From assembly GCF_900117395.1 (NCBI RefSeq), contig NZ_FPEG01000002.1:434001-498000 (forward strand): a DNA stretch of 64,000 nucleotides, in the 5' to 3' direction. Position numbers and translations under genes: made by a program. This stretch comes from Agrococcus sp. Marseille-P2731. Its GTDB lineage: Bacteria > Actinomycetota > Actinomycetes > Actinomycetales > Microbacteriaceae. Below, one piece after another: positions 27,608 to 36,246 of the stretch; the first letter of the stretch is position 1; every line of letters starts with the position of its first letter. Under the pieces are notes generated by a model. That model was not told where the DNA came from. It saw only the letters and a list, made by a program, of their open reading frames with translations, and searched no databases.

Positions 27608-28392
27608 GAAGCCCTCCCGAACTCTGCGACGCGCGACTCGGGGTCGCCGTCGGTGACGAGCGCCTCGCCGACCAGCACCGCATCCGCCCCGTCCCGCCGG
27701 TAGCGGGCGACGTCGTCGACGCTGCGCACGCCCGACTCTGCGACCGCGACGGTACCGGCCGGGATGCGCGCGCGCAGCTCGGCGAAGCGCTCCGGATGCA
27801 TGGTGAAGGTCTTGAGGTCGCGGGTGTTGACGCCCAGGATGCGTGCCTCGGCCTCGAGTGCAGCATCGATCTCGCGCTCGTCGTGGACCTCGACGAGCAC
27901 CGAGAGGCCGAGGTCGGTGGCGAAGCGGTGCAGCTGGGCGAGCCGCTGCGGCGTGAGCGCGGCGACGATCAGCAGCGCGAGGTCGGCCCCGAAGGCGCGC
28001 GCCTCGAGCAGCTGGTACTCGTCGGCGATGAAGTCCTTGCGGAGCACCGGGATGCCGACCCGCTCGCGCACGGCGCGCAGGTCGTCGAGGCTGCCGAGGA
28101 AGCGTCGCTCCTCGGTCAGCACGCTGATCACGCTCGCGCCGCCCGCCTCGTAGCTGGCGGCCAGGGCTGCGGGCTCCGGGATGTCAGCGAGCGCGCCCTT
28201 CGAGGGGCTCGCGCGCTTCACCTCGGCGATGATGTGCGGGCCGTCGGAACCGGGCTTCTGCGCAGCGAGGATCGCGACGGCGTCGAGCGGCTGCCGGGCG
28301 GCGTGCGCCAGCGATTCGAGGCGATCGAGCGAGACCTGCTCGCGTCGCCGAGCGGCGTCCTCGAGCGCTCCCTCTGTGAGCGCGTCGAGCAC
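27604..28392 (-). CDS. trpC: indole-3-glycerol phosphate synthase
   Basis: TrpC closes the indole ring of carboxyphenylaminodeoxyribulose phosphate. The protein has 262 residues, as a monofunctional enzyme (no TrpF domain). The family signature [13 protein letters not shown] (54-66) carries the catalytic lysine, followed by [13 protein letters not shown] and [10 protein letters not shown]. The start is GTG at 28392, only 2 nt after the stop of the HGxxPAAW-type gene, and the stop overlaps trpB. The other tryptophan genes trpD, trpF/priA-type isomerase and a TrpG subunit are not in the window. Confidence 0.97.
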   Translation of the reverse strand: MLDALTEGALEDAARRREQVSLDRLESLAHAARQPLDAVAILAAQKPGSDGPHIIAEVKRASPSKGALADIPEPAALAASYEAGGASVISVLTEERRFLGSLDDLRAVRERVGIPVLRKDFIADEYQLLEARAFGADLALLIVAALTPQRLAQLHRFATDLGLSVLVEVHDEREIDAALEAEARILGVNTRDLKTFTMHPERFAELRARIPAGTVAVAESGVRSVDDVARYRRDGADAVLVGEALVTDGDPESRVAEFGRAS

Positions 28393-28394
28393 GC

Positions 28395-28661
28395 TCAGTG
28401 GTCCTGCGGGCCGAGTCCGGCCTTGACCAGGATCGGCCACAGGATGGCGCCGACGAGCAGCAGGGCGCCGGAGGCCCACACGAGCATCGGCATGTCGAGG
28501 AAGAAGAACAGCGTGCCGGCCGAGACGGCGATGAGCATGACGATCACGCTGATCCATGCGGCCTTCGAGTCGCCGTGGCCCGGGTCGACGAATCGCGGGT
28601 CGTAGTCGGCGACGTGCAGCTGGGTGGAGTGGTCCTCGCTGATGCCGTTGCGTGCGTTCAC
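28395..28661 (-). CDS. HGxxPAAW-motif small membrane protein of the trp cluster
   Basis: This 88-residue protein has two hydrophobic helices (about 34-53 and 57-78) after a polar N-terminus. It carries HGDSKAAW (about 29-36), a variant of the HGxxPAAW motif that names a small actinobacterial family found beside trpC. Its role is unknown; the constant link to tryptophan genes suggests a membrane task near that pathway. The GTG at 28661 follows GAGGAG by 4 nt, which decides it against longer frames. A TAGACT box upstream could serve an internal promoter for this gene and trpC-trpB-trpA-lgt. Confidence 0.82.
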   Translation of the reverse strand: MNARNGISEDHSTQLHVADYDPRFVDPGHGDSKAAWISVIVMLIAVSAGTLFFFLDMPMLVWASGALLLVGAILWPILVKAGLGPQDH

Positions 28662-28708
28662 GATGCTCCTCGGGTCGATCTCAGGGCGCACTGGCGCGCC
28701 ACGGGTCC

Positions 28709-28714
28709 AGTCTA
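28709..28714 (-). promoter_or_regulatory. candidate internal -10 box (TAGACT) before the trpCBA block
   Basis: On the minus strand TAGACT overlaps the end of the upstream membrane gene and lies 47 nt before the GTG at 28661. The same hexamer is found before rpoZ and efp. No clear -35. Confidence 0.35.
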
Positions 28715-29272
28715 CCGAGTCGGATCCTCGCCGTCGTCCATGACATCCCATGCGAGCCCGGATCCGCCGCGCTCGTAGCGGGCCGTGCGGGCGGCGCGTG
28801 CCGGCCACCGGTGCGACGTGGCGAGCACCCAGGCGCCCGCGGCGACAGCGAGCGCCCCCGCCGCGAGCCCGGCGTCCGGCCAGCCGCTCGCCGTCAGCCG
28901 CACGACCTCGGAGGCGTGCCCGGCACCGGCGAGCCCCGTGGCCTCAGCCACGAGCGCGTCGAGCGCGGTGGGCACCTCGCCGCGCGCGCCGAGCGTCGTC
29001 GCGATCGCCGCGCCGCCGAGCACCAGCGCGAGCACCCCGAGCACCCAGCGCCAGATGCGGCCGGCGAGCGGCAGCACGAGAGCGAGCGCGGCGCACGCGA
29101 AGGACGTCATGGTGAGCCCAGGGGCGAGCTGCTGCCCCGCTGCCGCGAGCGTGCGGCCGTCGACGAGCTCGACGCTCCCCCACGGCTGCGTCGCGGCGAG
29201 GAGCCCGAGCGCTGCGGCCAGCAGCAGGCCGACCGCGGCGATCGAGCGGCCGCGCGCGACGAGCCTGGTCAC
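28712..29272 (-). CDS. Trp biosynthesis-associated membrane protein
   Basis: This 186-residue membrane protein has about four hydrophobic segments (roughly 8-26, 50-70, 76-95 and 130-150). It carries the pattern ATQPWGSVEL after the first helix, typical of the actinobacterial Trp biosynthesis-associated membrane proteins placed next to trpE. Biochemical function is not known to me. Its GTG at 29272 overlaps the trpE stop (GTGA), so it is translated with trpE. The C-terminal tail is basic, then acidic. Confidence 0.82.
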   Translation of the reverse strand: MTRLVARGRSIAAVGLLLAAALGLLAATQPWGSVELVDGRTLAAAGQQLAPGLTMTSFACAALALVLPLAGRIWRWVLGVLALVLGGAAIATTLGARGEVPTALDALVAEATGLAGAGHASEVVRLTASGWPDAGLAAGALAVAAGAWVLATSHRWPARAARTARYERGGSGLAWDVMDDGEDPTR

Positions 29273-30831
29273 GTGCCGGCCTGCGCGTCGCGGGTGTTCC
29301 GCATCGAGGATGCGACCGCGACGGCTCGCAGCGGCGCCGCGGCCTTGCTCCGCACCTCCTGCAGCTCGGTCTCGGGATCGCTGTCGGCGACGAGCCCGGC
29401 GCCGGACTGCACGTGGGCGACGCCGTCGCGCATGGTGACGGTGCGGATCGCGATCGCGAGATCCGCATCCCCCGCCAGGTCGAGCCATCCGACGACCCCG
29501 CCGTAGACGCCCCGCTGCGCGCTCTCGAGCTCGTCGATCAGCTCGAGCGCCCGCGGCTTCGGCGCCCCGGAGAGCGTGCCGGCCGGGAAGGTCGCGCGGA
29601 AGGCGTCGACCGCGGAGGCATCCGGCCGCATCTCGCCCTCGACGGTCGAGACGATGTGCATGATGTGGCTGAAGCGCTCGATCGCCATCAGCTCGGTCAC
29701 CGCGACCGTGCCCGCCCGGCACACCTTCGAGAGGTCGTTGCGGGCGAGGTCGACGAGCATGACGTGCTCGCTGCGCTCCTTGGGGTCGGCGAGCAGGTCG
29801 TCGGCGAGGTCGCGATCGGCGTTGGCGTCGGCCCCGCGCGGCCGGCTGCCGGCGATCGGATGCATCGTGGCACGGCCGTCGTGGACGGTCACGAGCGCCT
29901 CGGGGCTCGACCCGACGACGGCGTAGGGCTCGCCATCGGCCGTCTCCAGGCTCAGCAGGTAGAGGTAGGGCGAGGGGTTCAGCACCCGCAGCGCGCGGTA
30001 CACCTCGAGCGGAGCTGCGTCGGTGGGCAGGTCGAACCGGGTCGAGAGCACGACCTGGAAGACGTCGCCGTCGACGATGTGGCGCTTGGAGGCATCCACC
30101 ATGCCGCGGAACTCGTCGGCGCTGACGCGGGCGGTCGCCTCGGGCTGCGCCTCGCGGTCGAGCACGGCGATCGAGCCGGGCGCAGCCGCCGTCAGCTGCT
30201 CCTCCAGCGCATCGAGCCGCGCCTGCGCGTCGCGCCACAGCGCATCCGCGCCTGCGCCGTCGTTCAGCACGTTGGCCACGAGGTGCGCGCTGCCCGTGCG
30301 GTGGTCGAGCACGACCATCGTCGAGACGAGCTGCATGGCGATCGCGGGCACGTCGACCTCGCGCGCCGGCGCGTGCGGCAGCCGCTCGATCTCGCGCACC
30401 GCCTCCCAGCCGATGTGGCCGACGAGCCCGCTCGTGAGGCGAGGCAGGCCGGGGATGCGCGGGGTCGCCCAGCGGCGCAGCACGTGCTCGACCGTCGCGA
30501 GCCCGCCCTCGGGCGCGTCGTCGCCGAGCAGGCGCTCGGCCGAGACGTGCTCGGAGCGCCACGAGACCGTGCCGCGATCGGCGGTCAGCTGGCCGAAGGA
30601 TGCGACGCCGACGAAGGAGTAGCGGTTCCAGACGCCTTGCTGCGCCGACTCGAGCAGGAAGCTGCCGGCGCGGCCGCCGGTGAGGCGGCGGTAGACGCCG
30701 ACGGGCGTCTCGGCGTCGAGGAACACCTCGCGCACGACCGGCACGACGCGGTGCTCGGCGAGCAGCGCGTCGAAGGCAGTGCGGGCGCTCGCGTGCGCGT
30801 CGGCCTGCGCGCCCCGCTGCTCGGCCGTCAC
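29269..30831 (-). CDS. trpE: anthranilate synthase component I
   Basis: TrpE converts chorismate and ammonia to anthranilate, with a TrpG subunit (not in this window) supplying ammonia. The protein has 520 residues. The tryptophan feedback motif LLES is present (SFLLESAQQGVW). The chorismate-binding domain shows PIAGSRPRGA, DLARNDLSKVC, FRATFPAGTLSGAPKPRA and GGVVGWLDL-type blocks, all intact. The GTG at 30831 overlaps the hisI stop (GTGA), so the tryptophan genes continue directly from the histidine genes. A longer ATG frame from 30888 would lie inside hisI and is unlikely. Confidence 0.97.
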   Translation of the reverse strand: MTAEQRGAQADAHASARTAFDALLAEHRVVPVVREVFLDAETPVGVYRRLTGGRAGSFLLESAQQGVWNRYSFVGVASFGQLTADRGTVSWRSEHVSAERLLGDDAPEGGLATVEHVLRRWATPRIPGLPRLTSGLVGHIGWEAVREIERLPHAPAREVDVPAIAMQLVSTMVVLDHRTGSAHLVANVLNDGAGADALWRDAQARLDALEEQLTAAAPGSIAVLDREAQPEATARVSADEFRGMVDASKRHIVDGDVFQVVLSTRFDLPTDAAPLEVYRALRVLNPSPYLYLLSLETADGEPYAVVGSSPEALVTVHDGRATMHPIAGSRPRGADANADRDLADDLLADPKERSEHVMLVDLARNDLSKVCRAGTVAVTELMAIERFSHIMHIVSTVEGEMRPDASAVDAFRATFPAGTLSGAPKPRALELIDELESAQRGVYGGVVGWLDLAGDADLAIAIRTVTMRDGVAHVQSGAGLVADSDPETELQEVRSKAAAPLRAVAVASSMRNTRDAQAGT

Positions 30832-31169
30832 GCCGGCACCTGGATCTGGATGGGCGTGAAGAAGCACGAGCGCGCACCGGTGTGGCATGCGGGGCCGGAC
30901 TGGTCGACGCGGATCAGCACCGCGTCGCCGTCGCAGTCGATCGCGATCGAGCGCGGCACCTGCGTGTTGCCGGAGGTGTCGCCCTTGCGCCAGTACTCCT
31001 GCCGGGAGCGCGACCAGAACGTCACGCGGCCCTCGCTGGCGGTGCGGCGCAGCGCCTCGTCGTCCATGTAGCCGACCATGAGCACCTCGCCCGTGGTGTC
31101 GTCCTGGATCACCGCGGCCACGAGGCCCTCGGCGTCCTTCTTGAGCTGCGGCATGCTGTCTGTGCTCAT
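30828..31169 (-). CDS. hisI: phosphoribosyl-AMP cyclohydrolase
   Basis: HisI opens the adenine ring of phosphoribosyl-AMP, the third step of histidine synthesis. The protein has 113 residues, the monofunctional form; the pyrophosphohydrolase is the separate hisE here. Metal-binding motifs are visible: [12 protein letters not shown] with the D-x-D pattern, then [13 protein letters not shown] containing the zinc cysteines. The ATG at 31169 overlaps the hisF stop (ATGA) and its stop overlaps trpE, so it bridges the histidine and tryptophan parts of one operon. Confidence 0.97.
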   Translation of the reverse strand: MSTDSMPQLKKDAEGLVAAVIQDDTTGEVLMVGYMDDEALRRTASEGRVTFWSRSRQEYWRKGDTSGNTQVPRSIAIDCDGDAVLIRVDQSGPACHTGARSCFFTPIQIQVPA

Positions 31170-31921
31170 CGGACCGTCACCCCTGCTTCGCGCATCGCTT
31201 CCTTGACCTCGCCGATCGTGCACTGCCCGGTGTGGAAGATGCTCGCCGCGAGCACCGCATCCGCCCCCGCCTCGACCGCCGGCGCGAAGTGCGCCGGCTC
31301 GCCGGCGCCCCCGGAGGCGATCACCGGCGTGGTGGCGGCGGCGCGCACGAGGCGCAGCAGCTCGAGGTCGAAGCCCTGCTTCGTGCCGTCCGCGTCGATC
31401 GAGTTGACGAGCAGCTCGCCCACCCCTCGCGACACGGCCTCCTCAGCCCAGCGGATGGCGTCGAGGCCCGCACCGCGGGAGCCGCCGTGCGTCGTGACCT
31501 CGAAGCCGCTCGGCATCGCGGCCCGGCGGACGTCGAGCGAGAGCACGAGCACCTGCGAGCCGAAGTCGGCGACGATGCGATCGATCAGCCCAGGGTCGCG
31601 GATCGCGGCGGAGTTGACGCCCACCTTGTCGGCGCCGTGGGCGAGCAGCCGCGCGACGTCGTCACGGCTGCGCACGCCGCCGCCGACCGTGAGCGGGATG
31701 AAGATCTGCTCGGCGCAGCGCTCGACCACGTCGAGCATCGTGCCGGCATCCTCGACGGTCGCCTTCACGTCGAGGAAGGTCAGCTCGTCCGCGCCCTGCT
31801 CTGCGTAGCGCGCGGCGAGCTCGACCGGGTCGCCCTGGTCCGTGAGGCCCTGGAACCGCACGCCCTTGACGACCCTGCCGTGCGCGACGTCGAGGCACGG
31901 AATGACTCGGGTGGCGAGCAT
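31166..31921 (-). CDS. hisF: imidazole glycerol phosphate synthase subunit HisF
   Basis: HisF is the cyclase half of imidazole glycerol phosphate synthase, using ammonia from HisH (not in this window). The protein has 251 residues, the family length. Catalytic aspartates are visible in [15 protein letters not shown] (D11) and in NSIDADG (about 130), with GGVRSRDDV and [11 protein letters not shown] as phosphate sites of the barrel. The ATG at 31921 is 23 nt after the hisG stop; the stop overlaps hisI. Confidence 0.98.
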   Translation of the reverse strand: MLATRVIPCLDVAHGRVVKGVRFQGLTDQGDPVELAARYAEQGADELTFLDVKATVEDAGTMLDVVERCAEQIFIPLTVGGGVRSRDDVARLLAHGADKVGVNSAAIRDPGLIDRIVADFGSQVLVLSLDVRRAAMPSGFEVTTHGGSRGAGLDAIRWAEEAVSRGVGELLVNSIDADGTKQGFDLELLRLVRAAATTPVIASGGAGEPAHFAPAVEAGADAVLAASIFHTGQCTIGEVKEAMREAGVTVR

Positions 31922-31944
31922 CGGGACTCTCCTGTCTCGGCGGC

Positions 31945-32784
31945 TCAGATGCGTGCGGCGTGGATGCGCGACACGATGATCGCGCGCGCGCCTGCGTCGG
32001 CGAGGGCATCCATGATCTGGTTGGTGTCGTCGCGGCGGACCATGACGCGGACGGCGACCCAGCCCTCCTTCTGCAGCGGGCTGACGGTCGCCGACTCGAA
32101 GCCCCGGGCGACCGCGGTCGCGGCGTCGAGGCGCGAGCGCTCGATGTCGTAGTCGACCATCACGTAGTCGCGCGCGACCATGACGCCGTCGATCCGGCGC
32201 TTGAGCGTCGCGAGACCCGGGTGGTCGCCGCCGTTCGAGATCAGCACGGCCTCGCTCGTGAGGATCGGGTCGCCGAAGACCTCGAGGCCCTGAGCGCGCA
32301 GCGTCGCGCCGGTCTCGACGACGTCGGCCACCGCATCCGCCACCCCGAGCCGGACGGCGGACTCGACGGCGCCGTCGAGGCGCACGAGCTCTGCCGTGAT
32401 GCCCATGGACGCGAGGTGCTGCTCGACGAGCAGGGTGTAGCTCGAGGCGATGCGCACGCCCTGCAGCTCGGCCGCAGAGCCGAAGCGGCCAGCGGGACCC
32501 GCGAAGCGGAAGGTGGAGCGGGCGAAGCCGAGCGGCTCGATCTCGACGGCGGTCGAGCCGGAGTCGAGCAGCAGGTCGCGCCCGGTGATCCCGACGTCGA
32601 GCGCACCGGAGCCGACGTAGGTCGCGATGTCGCGCGGGCGGAGGAAGAAGAACTCCACCTCGTTGCGCGCGTCGACGACGATGAGCTCCTTGCTGTCGCG
32701 GCGGCCGCGATAGCCGGCCTCGTCGAGCATCCAGGCGGCCGTCTCGGCCAGCGAGCCCTTGTTGGGCACGGCGATCTTGAGCAT
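31945..32784 (-). CDS. hisG: ATP phosphoribosyltransferase, long form
   Basis: HisG joins ATP and PRPP in the first, feedback-controlled step of histidine synthesis. The protein has 279 residues, so it is the long homohexameric form with a C-terminal ACT-like regulatory domain (about 205-279) and needs no HisZ. The N-terminus [12 protein letters not shown] and the PRPP segment [14 protein letters not shown] fit the family, as does [14 protein letters not shown]. The ATG at 32784 follows GAAGGAAG. hisE lies 48 nt upstream in the same operon. Confidence 0.97.
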   Translation of the reverse strand: MLKIAVPNKGSLAETAAWMLDEAGYRGRRDSKELIVVDARNEVEFFFLRPRDIATYVGSGALDVGITGRDLLLDSGSTAVEIEPLGFARSTFRFAGPAGRFGSAAELQGVRIASSYTLLVEQHLASMGITAELVRLDGAVESAVRLGVADAVADVVETGATLRAQGLEVFGDPILTSEAVLISNGGDHPGLATLKRRIDGVMVARDYVMVDYDIERSRLDAATAVARGFESATVSPLQKEGWVAVRVMVRRDDTNQIMDALADAGARAIIVSRIHAARI

Positions 32785-32832
32785 TGCTTCCTTCAGGTCT
32801 GACGGTCGGTGCCGGTGGGGCTGGGCGGCGCG

Positions 32833-33096
32833 TCAGAGATGTCGGTAGACGTCCTGGGGCGCGAGGCCCTTCGCGACCATGAGCACCTGGAGGTGGTACA
32901 GCAGCTGCGAGATCTCGAGCGCGGTGTCCTCGTCGGTCTCGTGCTCCGCGGCCATCCAGACCTCTGCGGCCTCCTCGACGATCTTCTTGCCGATCGCGTG
33001 CACGCCCGCGTCCACGAGCTCGACGGTGCGCGAGCCCTCGCGGCGGTCCGCGACGGTGCGCTCGAGCTCGCCGAACAGCTCGTCGAAGGTCTTCAC
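32833..33096 (-). CDS. hisE: phosphoribosyl-ATP pyrophosphohydrolase
   Basis: HisE removes pyrophosphate from phosphoribosyl-ATP, the second histidine step. The protein has 87 residues, a normal length for a free-standing HisE of the MazG-like all-helical fold. The metal-binding acidic cluster is in [17 protein letters not shown] (38-54) and the later [13 protein letters not shown]. The start is GTG at 33096, overlapping the rpe stop (GTGA). A TAGCCT box 6 nt before the GTG could also allow independent leaderless transcription. Confidence 0.96.
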   Translation of the reverse strand: MKTFDELFGELERTVADRREGSRTVELVDAGVHAIGKKIVEEAAEVWMAAEHETDEDTALEISQLLYHLQVLMVAKGLAPQDVYRHL

Positions 33097-33839
33097 GCTC
33101 CCAGGCTACCCGTCGTGGCGCCGCCGGCGGCGCTGCTGCCGGCCGAGCCGCGGCTGATCGCCCGCAGGTCGATGCGCCCGGTGTCGAAGGCGCCGCTCCC
33201 GGCGTCGCGGAGCGTGGCGATGCGGTCGGCGGGCGAGGCGTGCCCGTAGACGGCGCTGCCGGCGACGAAGACGTCGGCCCCCGACGCCGCCGCGATCGGC
33301 AGCGTGTCGGCCGTGATGCCGCCGTCGACCTGCAGCGCGAGCTCGATGCCGAGCTCCTTCGCGCGACCGCGGAGCGCCTCGACCTTCGGCATCATCTCGC
33401 CCATGAAGGACTGCCCGCCGAAGCCGGGCTCGACGGTCATGACGAGCACCATGTCGAACTCGCGCAGGTGCTCGAGCACGTCGTCGACGAGCGTGCCGGG
33501 CTTGAGGGCGATGGCCGCTCGGGTGCCGCGCGCGCGCAGCTCGCGGGCGAGGGCGACCGCGTCGCGCGTGGCTTCCGCGTGGAAGGTGACGGAGTCGACC
33601 CCGTCGATCGCGTACTGCGGCGCCCAGGTGTCGGGGTCGTCGATCATCAGGTGCACGTCGATCGGCAGGCTCGTGACCTCGGCGATGCGCTGCACCATGG
33701 GCAGGCCGAAGGTGAGGTTGGGCACGAAGTGCGCGTCCATGACGTCGAGGTGCACGCCGTCGGCGCTCGCGATCCGCTCGAGGTCTCGCTCGAGGTTCAC
33801 GAAGTCGGCCGACAGGATGCTGGGGTGGATCCTGACCAT
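33093..33839 (-). CDS. rpe: ribulose-phosphate 3-epimerase
   Basis: Rpe interconverts ribulose 5-phosphate and xylulose 5-phosphate in the pentose phosphate pathway. The protein has 248 residues. Catalytic blocks are intact: [10 protein letters not shown] (about 4-13), [16 protein letters not shown] with metal-binding H and [22 protein letters not shown] and [10 protein letters not shown]. The last 25 residues are Gly/Ser/Ala/Thr-rich and lie outside the fold. The ATG at 33839 has a TAGGCT box 7 nt upstream, inside the end of rsmB. It precedes hisE with a 4-nt overlap, as in other Actinobacteria. Confidence 0.97.
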   Translation of the reverse strand: MVRIHPSILSADFVNLERDLERIASADGVHLDVMDAHFVPNLTFGLPMVQRIAEVTSLPIDVHLMIDDPDTWAPQYAIDGVDSVTFHAEATRDAVALARELRARGTRAAIALKPGTLVDDVLEHLREFDMVLVMTVEPGFGGQSFMGEMMPKVEALRGRAKELGIELALQVDGGITADTLPIAAASGADVFVAGSAVYGHASPADRIATLRDAGSGAFDTGRIDLRAISRGSAGSSAAGGATTGSLGA

Positions 33840-33846
33840 GGCTTCC

Positions 33847-33852
33847 AGCCTA
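33847..33852 (-). promoter_or_regulatory. candidate -10 box (TAGGCT) before rpe
   Basis: On the minus strand TAGGCT, seven bases (GGAAGCC) and then the rpe ATG. Either a leaderless promoter or chance, because GGAAG could also be a ribosome binding site for read-through transcripts from rsmB. Confidence 0.3.
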
Positions 33853-35241
33853 TCGACCTGCGGGTGCCGCGGTGTCCGCCGCCGCATCCGCCGTCGTCAG
33901 CAGCTGGATGAACATCGCGTCGGTGCCGTTGCGGTGCGGCCAGAGCTGCACGGCGTCGCCCGTCTCCCCCAGTGCGATGCCCGGCGAGAGCTCGCGCACC
34001 ACGGCGCGCGTGTCGAGCGGCACGAGGCCGAGCGCCGCCGCGCGGTCGACCACCGCGCGCGTCTCTGCCAGGTGCGGCGAGCAGGTGACGTAGGCGATGA
34101 TGCCGCCGGGCTTCAGGGCACGGGCGGATGCCTCGAGCAGCTCGGCCTGCAGGCCCGCGAGCGCAGGCACGTCACCGGGCTGCTTGCGCCAGCGCGCCTC
34201 GGGGCGGCGGCGGAGCGCGCCGAGCCCCGTGCACGGCGCGTCGAGCAGGATGCGGTCGAAGGCGCCGGCCGTGTCGCCGCGGCCGTAGCGGCGGCCGTCG
34301 CCCGTCACGACGCGCGAGTCGAGTGCCGGCGAGGCGGCCTCGACGGCGCGCACCGCCTGGCGCACGAGCTTCGCGCGGTGCGGCAGCACCTCGTTGGCCT
34401 CGAGGGCGGCGCCTGCGAGCGCGGCCTCCGCGGCCATGAGCGCCGCCTTGCCGCCGGGGCCGGCGCACAGGTCGAGCCAGCGCTCGCCCGCGGCGGCCGG
34501 GCGCGCCCGTGTGAGGGCCAGCGCCGCGAGTTGGCTGCCCGCATCCTGCACCCTCCAGGTGCCGTCGGCGATCTCGGCCACGCGCGCCGGGTCGCCCGCG
34601 GGAGCGACGCGGCCGATCGGGCTCGCGGTCGGCTCGAGCCCGAGCGCGGCCGGCTCGGCGAGGCCGGGCAGGGCCACCAGCTGCACCGCCGGCGGGTCGT
34701 TGTCCGCGGCCAGGAGCGCCGGCAGCTCGTCTGCCGCGCCCTCGCGCTCGAGCGAACGACGCAGCGCCCGCAGCACCCACGCGGGATGACCGCTCTCGAG
34801 CGCCTGGCGCTCGTCGGCGCTGAGGCCCTCGGTGATCGCGGCGAGGCGCTGCTCGGCAGGCACCTCGGAGAGCCGACGCAGCACCGCGTTGGCGAAGCCC
34901 GCGCGGCCCCGGTGGTGCCGCAGCAGCGCGACCGTCTCGTGCACGGCGGCGTGCGAGGGCACGCGCATGCGGCTGAGCTGGTGCGAGCCGATGCGCAGCG
35001 TCGCGAGCGTCTCGGCGTCGATCTCGGCGACCGGGCGGCCGGCGGCATCGGCGATCAGCGCGTCGTGCTGCCCCTGCCAGCGGAGCGTGCCGTAGGCCAG
35101 CTCGGTGGCGAAGCCCGCATCGGCGGGACTGAGTCCCGCGTCGCGGATGCGCTGCGGCAGCAGCAGGTTGGCGTAGGCGTCGTCGCGCTCGACGTCGAGC
35201 ACGACGTCGCGGGCGACGAGCCTCGGGTCGGGCCTGCTCAT
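33850..35241 (-). CDS. rsmB: 16S rRNA m5C967 methyltransferase
   Basis: RsmB methylates C967 of 16S rRNA using S-adenosylmethionine. The protein has 463 residues. The N-terminal 150 residues form a NusB-like RNA-binding domain (ELAYGTLRWQGQHD). The methyltransferase domain has the SAM site LDLCAGPGGKAAL (about 253-265), the motif IV cysteine in DAPCTGLGALRRRPEARW and the catalytic motif VI cysteine in AYVTCSPHLAET. Both cysteines needed for RNA m5C transfer are present. The ATG at 35241 overlaps the fmt stop (ATGA). Confidence 0.96.
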   Translation of the reverse strand: MSRPDPRLVARDVVLDVERDDAYANLLLPQRIRDAGLSPADAGFATELAYGTLRWQGQHDALIADAAGRPVAEIDAETLATLRIGSHQLSRMRVPSHAAVHETVALLRHHRGRAGFANAVLRRLSEVPAEQRLAAITEGLSADERQALESGHPAWVLRALRRSLEREGAADELPALLAADNDPPAVQLVALPGLAEPAALGLEPTASPIGRVAPAGDPARVAEIADGTWRVQDAGSQLAALALTRARPAAAGERWLDLCAGPGGKAALMAAEAALAGAALEANEVLPHRAKLVRQAVRAVEAASPALDSRVVTGDGRRYGRGDTAGAFDRILLDAPCTGLGALRRRPEARWRKQPGDVPALAGLQAELLEASARALKPGGIIAYVTCSPHLAETRAVVDRAAALGLVPLDTRAVVRELSPGIALGETGDAVQLWPHRNGTDAMFIQLLTTADAAADTAAPAGR

Positions 35242-36191
35242 GCGCGTGCCTCCTGCGCGGTCGTGGGCAGCGCGAAGCGCGCGGCGCCCCCGCGGCCCCG
35301 GAGCCAATCGGCACCGGACATCGGTCGCTTCCCGGCGGGCTGCACCTCGAGCAGCTCGAGCGGTGCGCTGCCCGTGCCGACGATGCCGGTGCGACCCGCG
35401 ACCGCCGCGACGCCGGGCGCCAGCGGCTCGGCACCCGAGCGCGCGAGGGCGAGCAGCTTCACGCGCTCCGCGGTGCCGCTGTCGTCCGCGAGCAGCACGT
35501 GCGCGCCCGGTTCCGGCGTCACGCCCCGCCAGCGGTCGAGCACCGAGGGCGCGGTCTGCGCGAGGTCGAGCGCGCCGTCCTCGAGCGACAGCTTGGGCGC
35601 GAGGCTCGGCGCGCCGACCTGCTCCTCGAAGACCGCCGTGCCGGCAGCGATGGCGTCGACCGCTGCGAGCAGCTCCTGGGCACCGAGCTCGGCGAGCTGC
35701 CCGAGCAGCGCACCCGCGGTCGCGCCCTCCGGGACGTCCGCCTCGCGCATCCGCACCACCGGGCCGGCGTCGAGCTGCTCGACGAGCCGGAAGACGCTCA
35801 CGCCGGTGACGCGGCGCCCGTCGATGAGGGCGCGCTGCACGGGCGCAGCGCCGCGGTAGTCGGGCAGCAGCGAGAAGTGCAGGTTGATCCAGCCGTGCGG
35901 CGGTGCCGACAGCAGCGGCTCTCGCACGAGCCCGCCGTAGGCGACGACGACGGCCAGCTCGGGGGCGAGCGCCGTGATGCGCTCGGTCGTCGCGGCGTCG
36001 AGCCGGTTCGCCTCGATCACGTCGAGGCCGAGCGCGAGCGCGGCCTCGGCGACCGGCGTCGGCGTGAGCACGCGCTTGCGGCCCTGCGGCGAGGCCGCTC
36101 GGGTGACGACCGCGGCGATCTCGTGCCGCCCGGCGAGCGCCTCGAGGCTGGGGACTGCTGCTGCCGGGCTGCCGGCGAAGACGATGCGCAT
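35238..36191 (-). CDS. fmt: methionyl-tRNA formyltransferase
   Basis: Fmt formylates initiator Met-tRNA with 10-formyl-tetrahydrofolate. The protein has 317 residues. Catalytic features are the N-x-H within GWINLHFSLLPDYRGAAP and the aspartate in VEQLDAGPV. The N-terminus MRIVFAGSP and the C-terminal tRNA-binding beta barrel (from about 205) match the family. The ATG at 36191 follows AAGGAA by 2-3 nt, a short but usable spacing. It is coupled to rsmB downstream and 55 nt after priA, as is common in bacteria. Confidence 0.97.
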   Translation of the reverse strand: MRIVFAGSPAAAVPSLEALAGRHEIAAVVTRAASPQGRKRVLTPTPVAEAALALGLDVIEANRLDAATTERITALAPELAVVVAYGGLVREPLLSAPPHGWINLHFSLLPDYRGAAPVQRALIDGRRVTGVSVFRLVEQLDAGPVVRMREADVPEGATAGALLGQLAELGAQELLAAVDAIAAGTAVFEEQVGAPSLAPKLSLEDGALDLAQTAPSVLDRWRGVTPEPGAHVLLADDSGTAERVKLLALARSGAEPLAPGVAAVAGRTGIVGTGSAPLELLEVQPAGKRPMSGADWLRGRGGAARFALPTTAQEARA

Positions 36192-36246
36192 GGTTCCTTC
36201 GTGTCGGGGGTGGCGGTGCGGGCTCTGGATCGGGCGCTCGCCCGGG

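Noticed and set aside
30790-30831. Trp leader peptide and attenuator before trpE
   Set aside because: trpE begins inside hisI; no Trp-codon-rich leader or terminator is visible.
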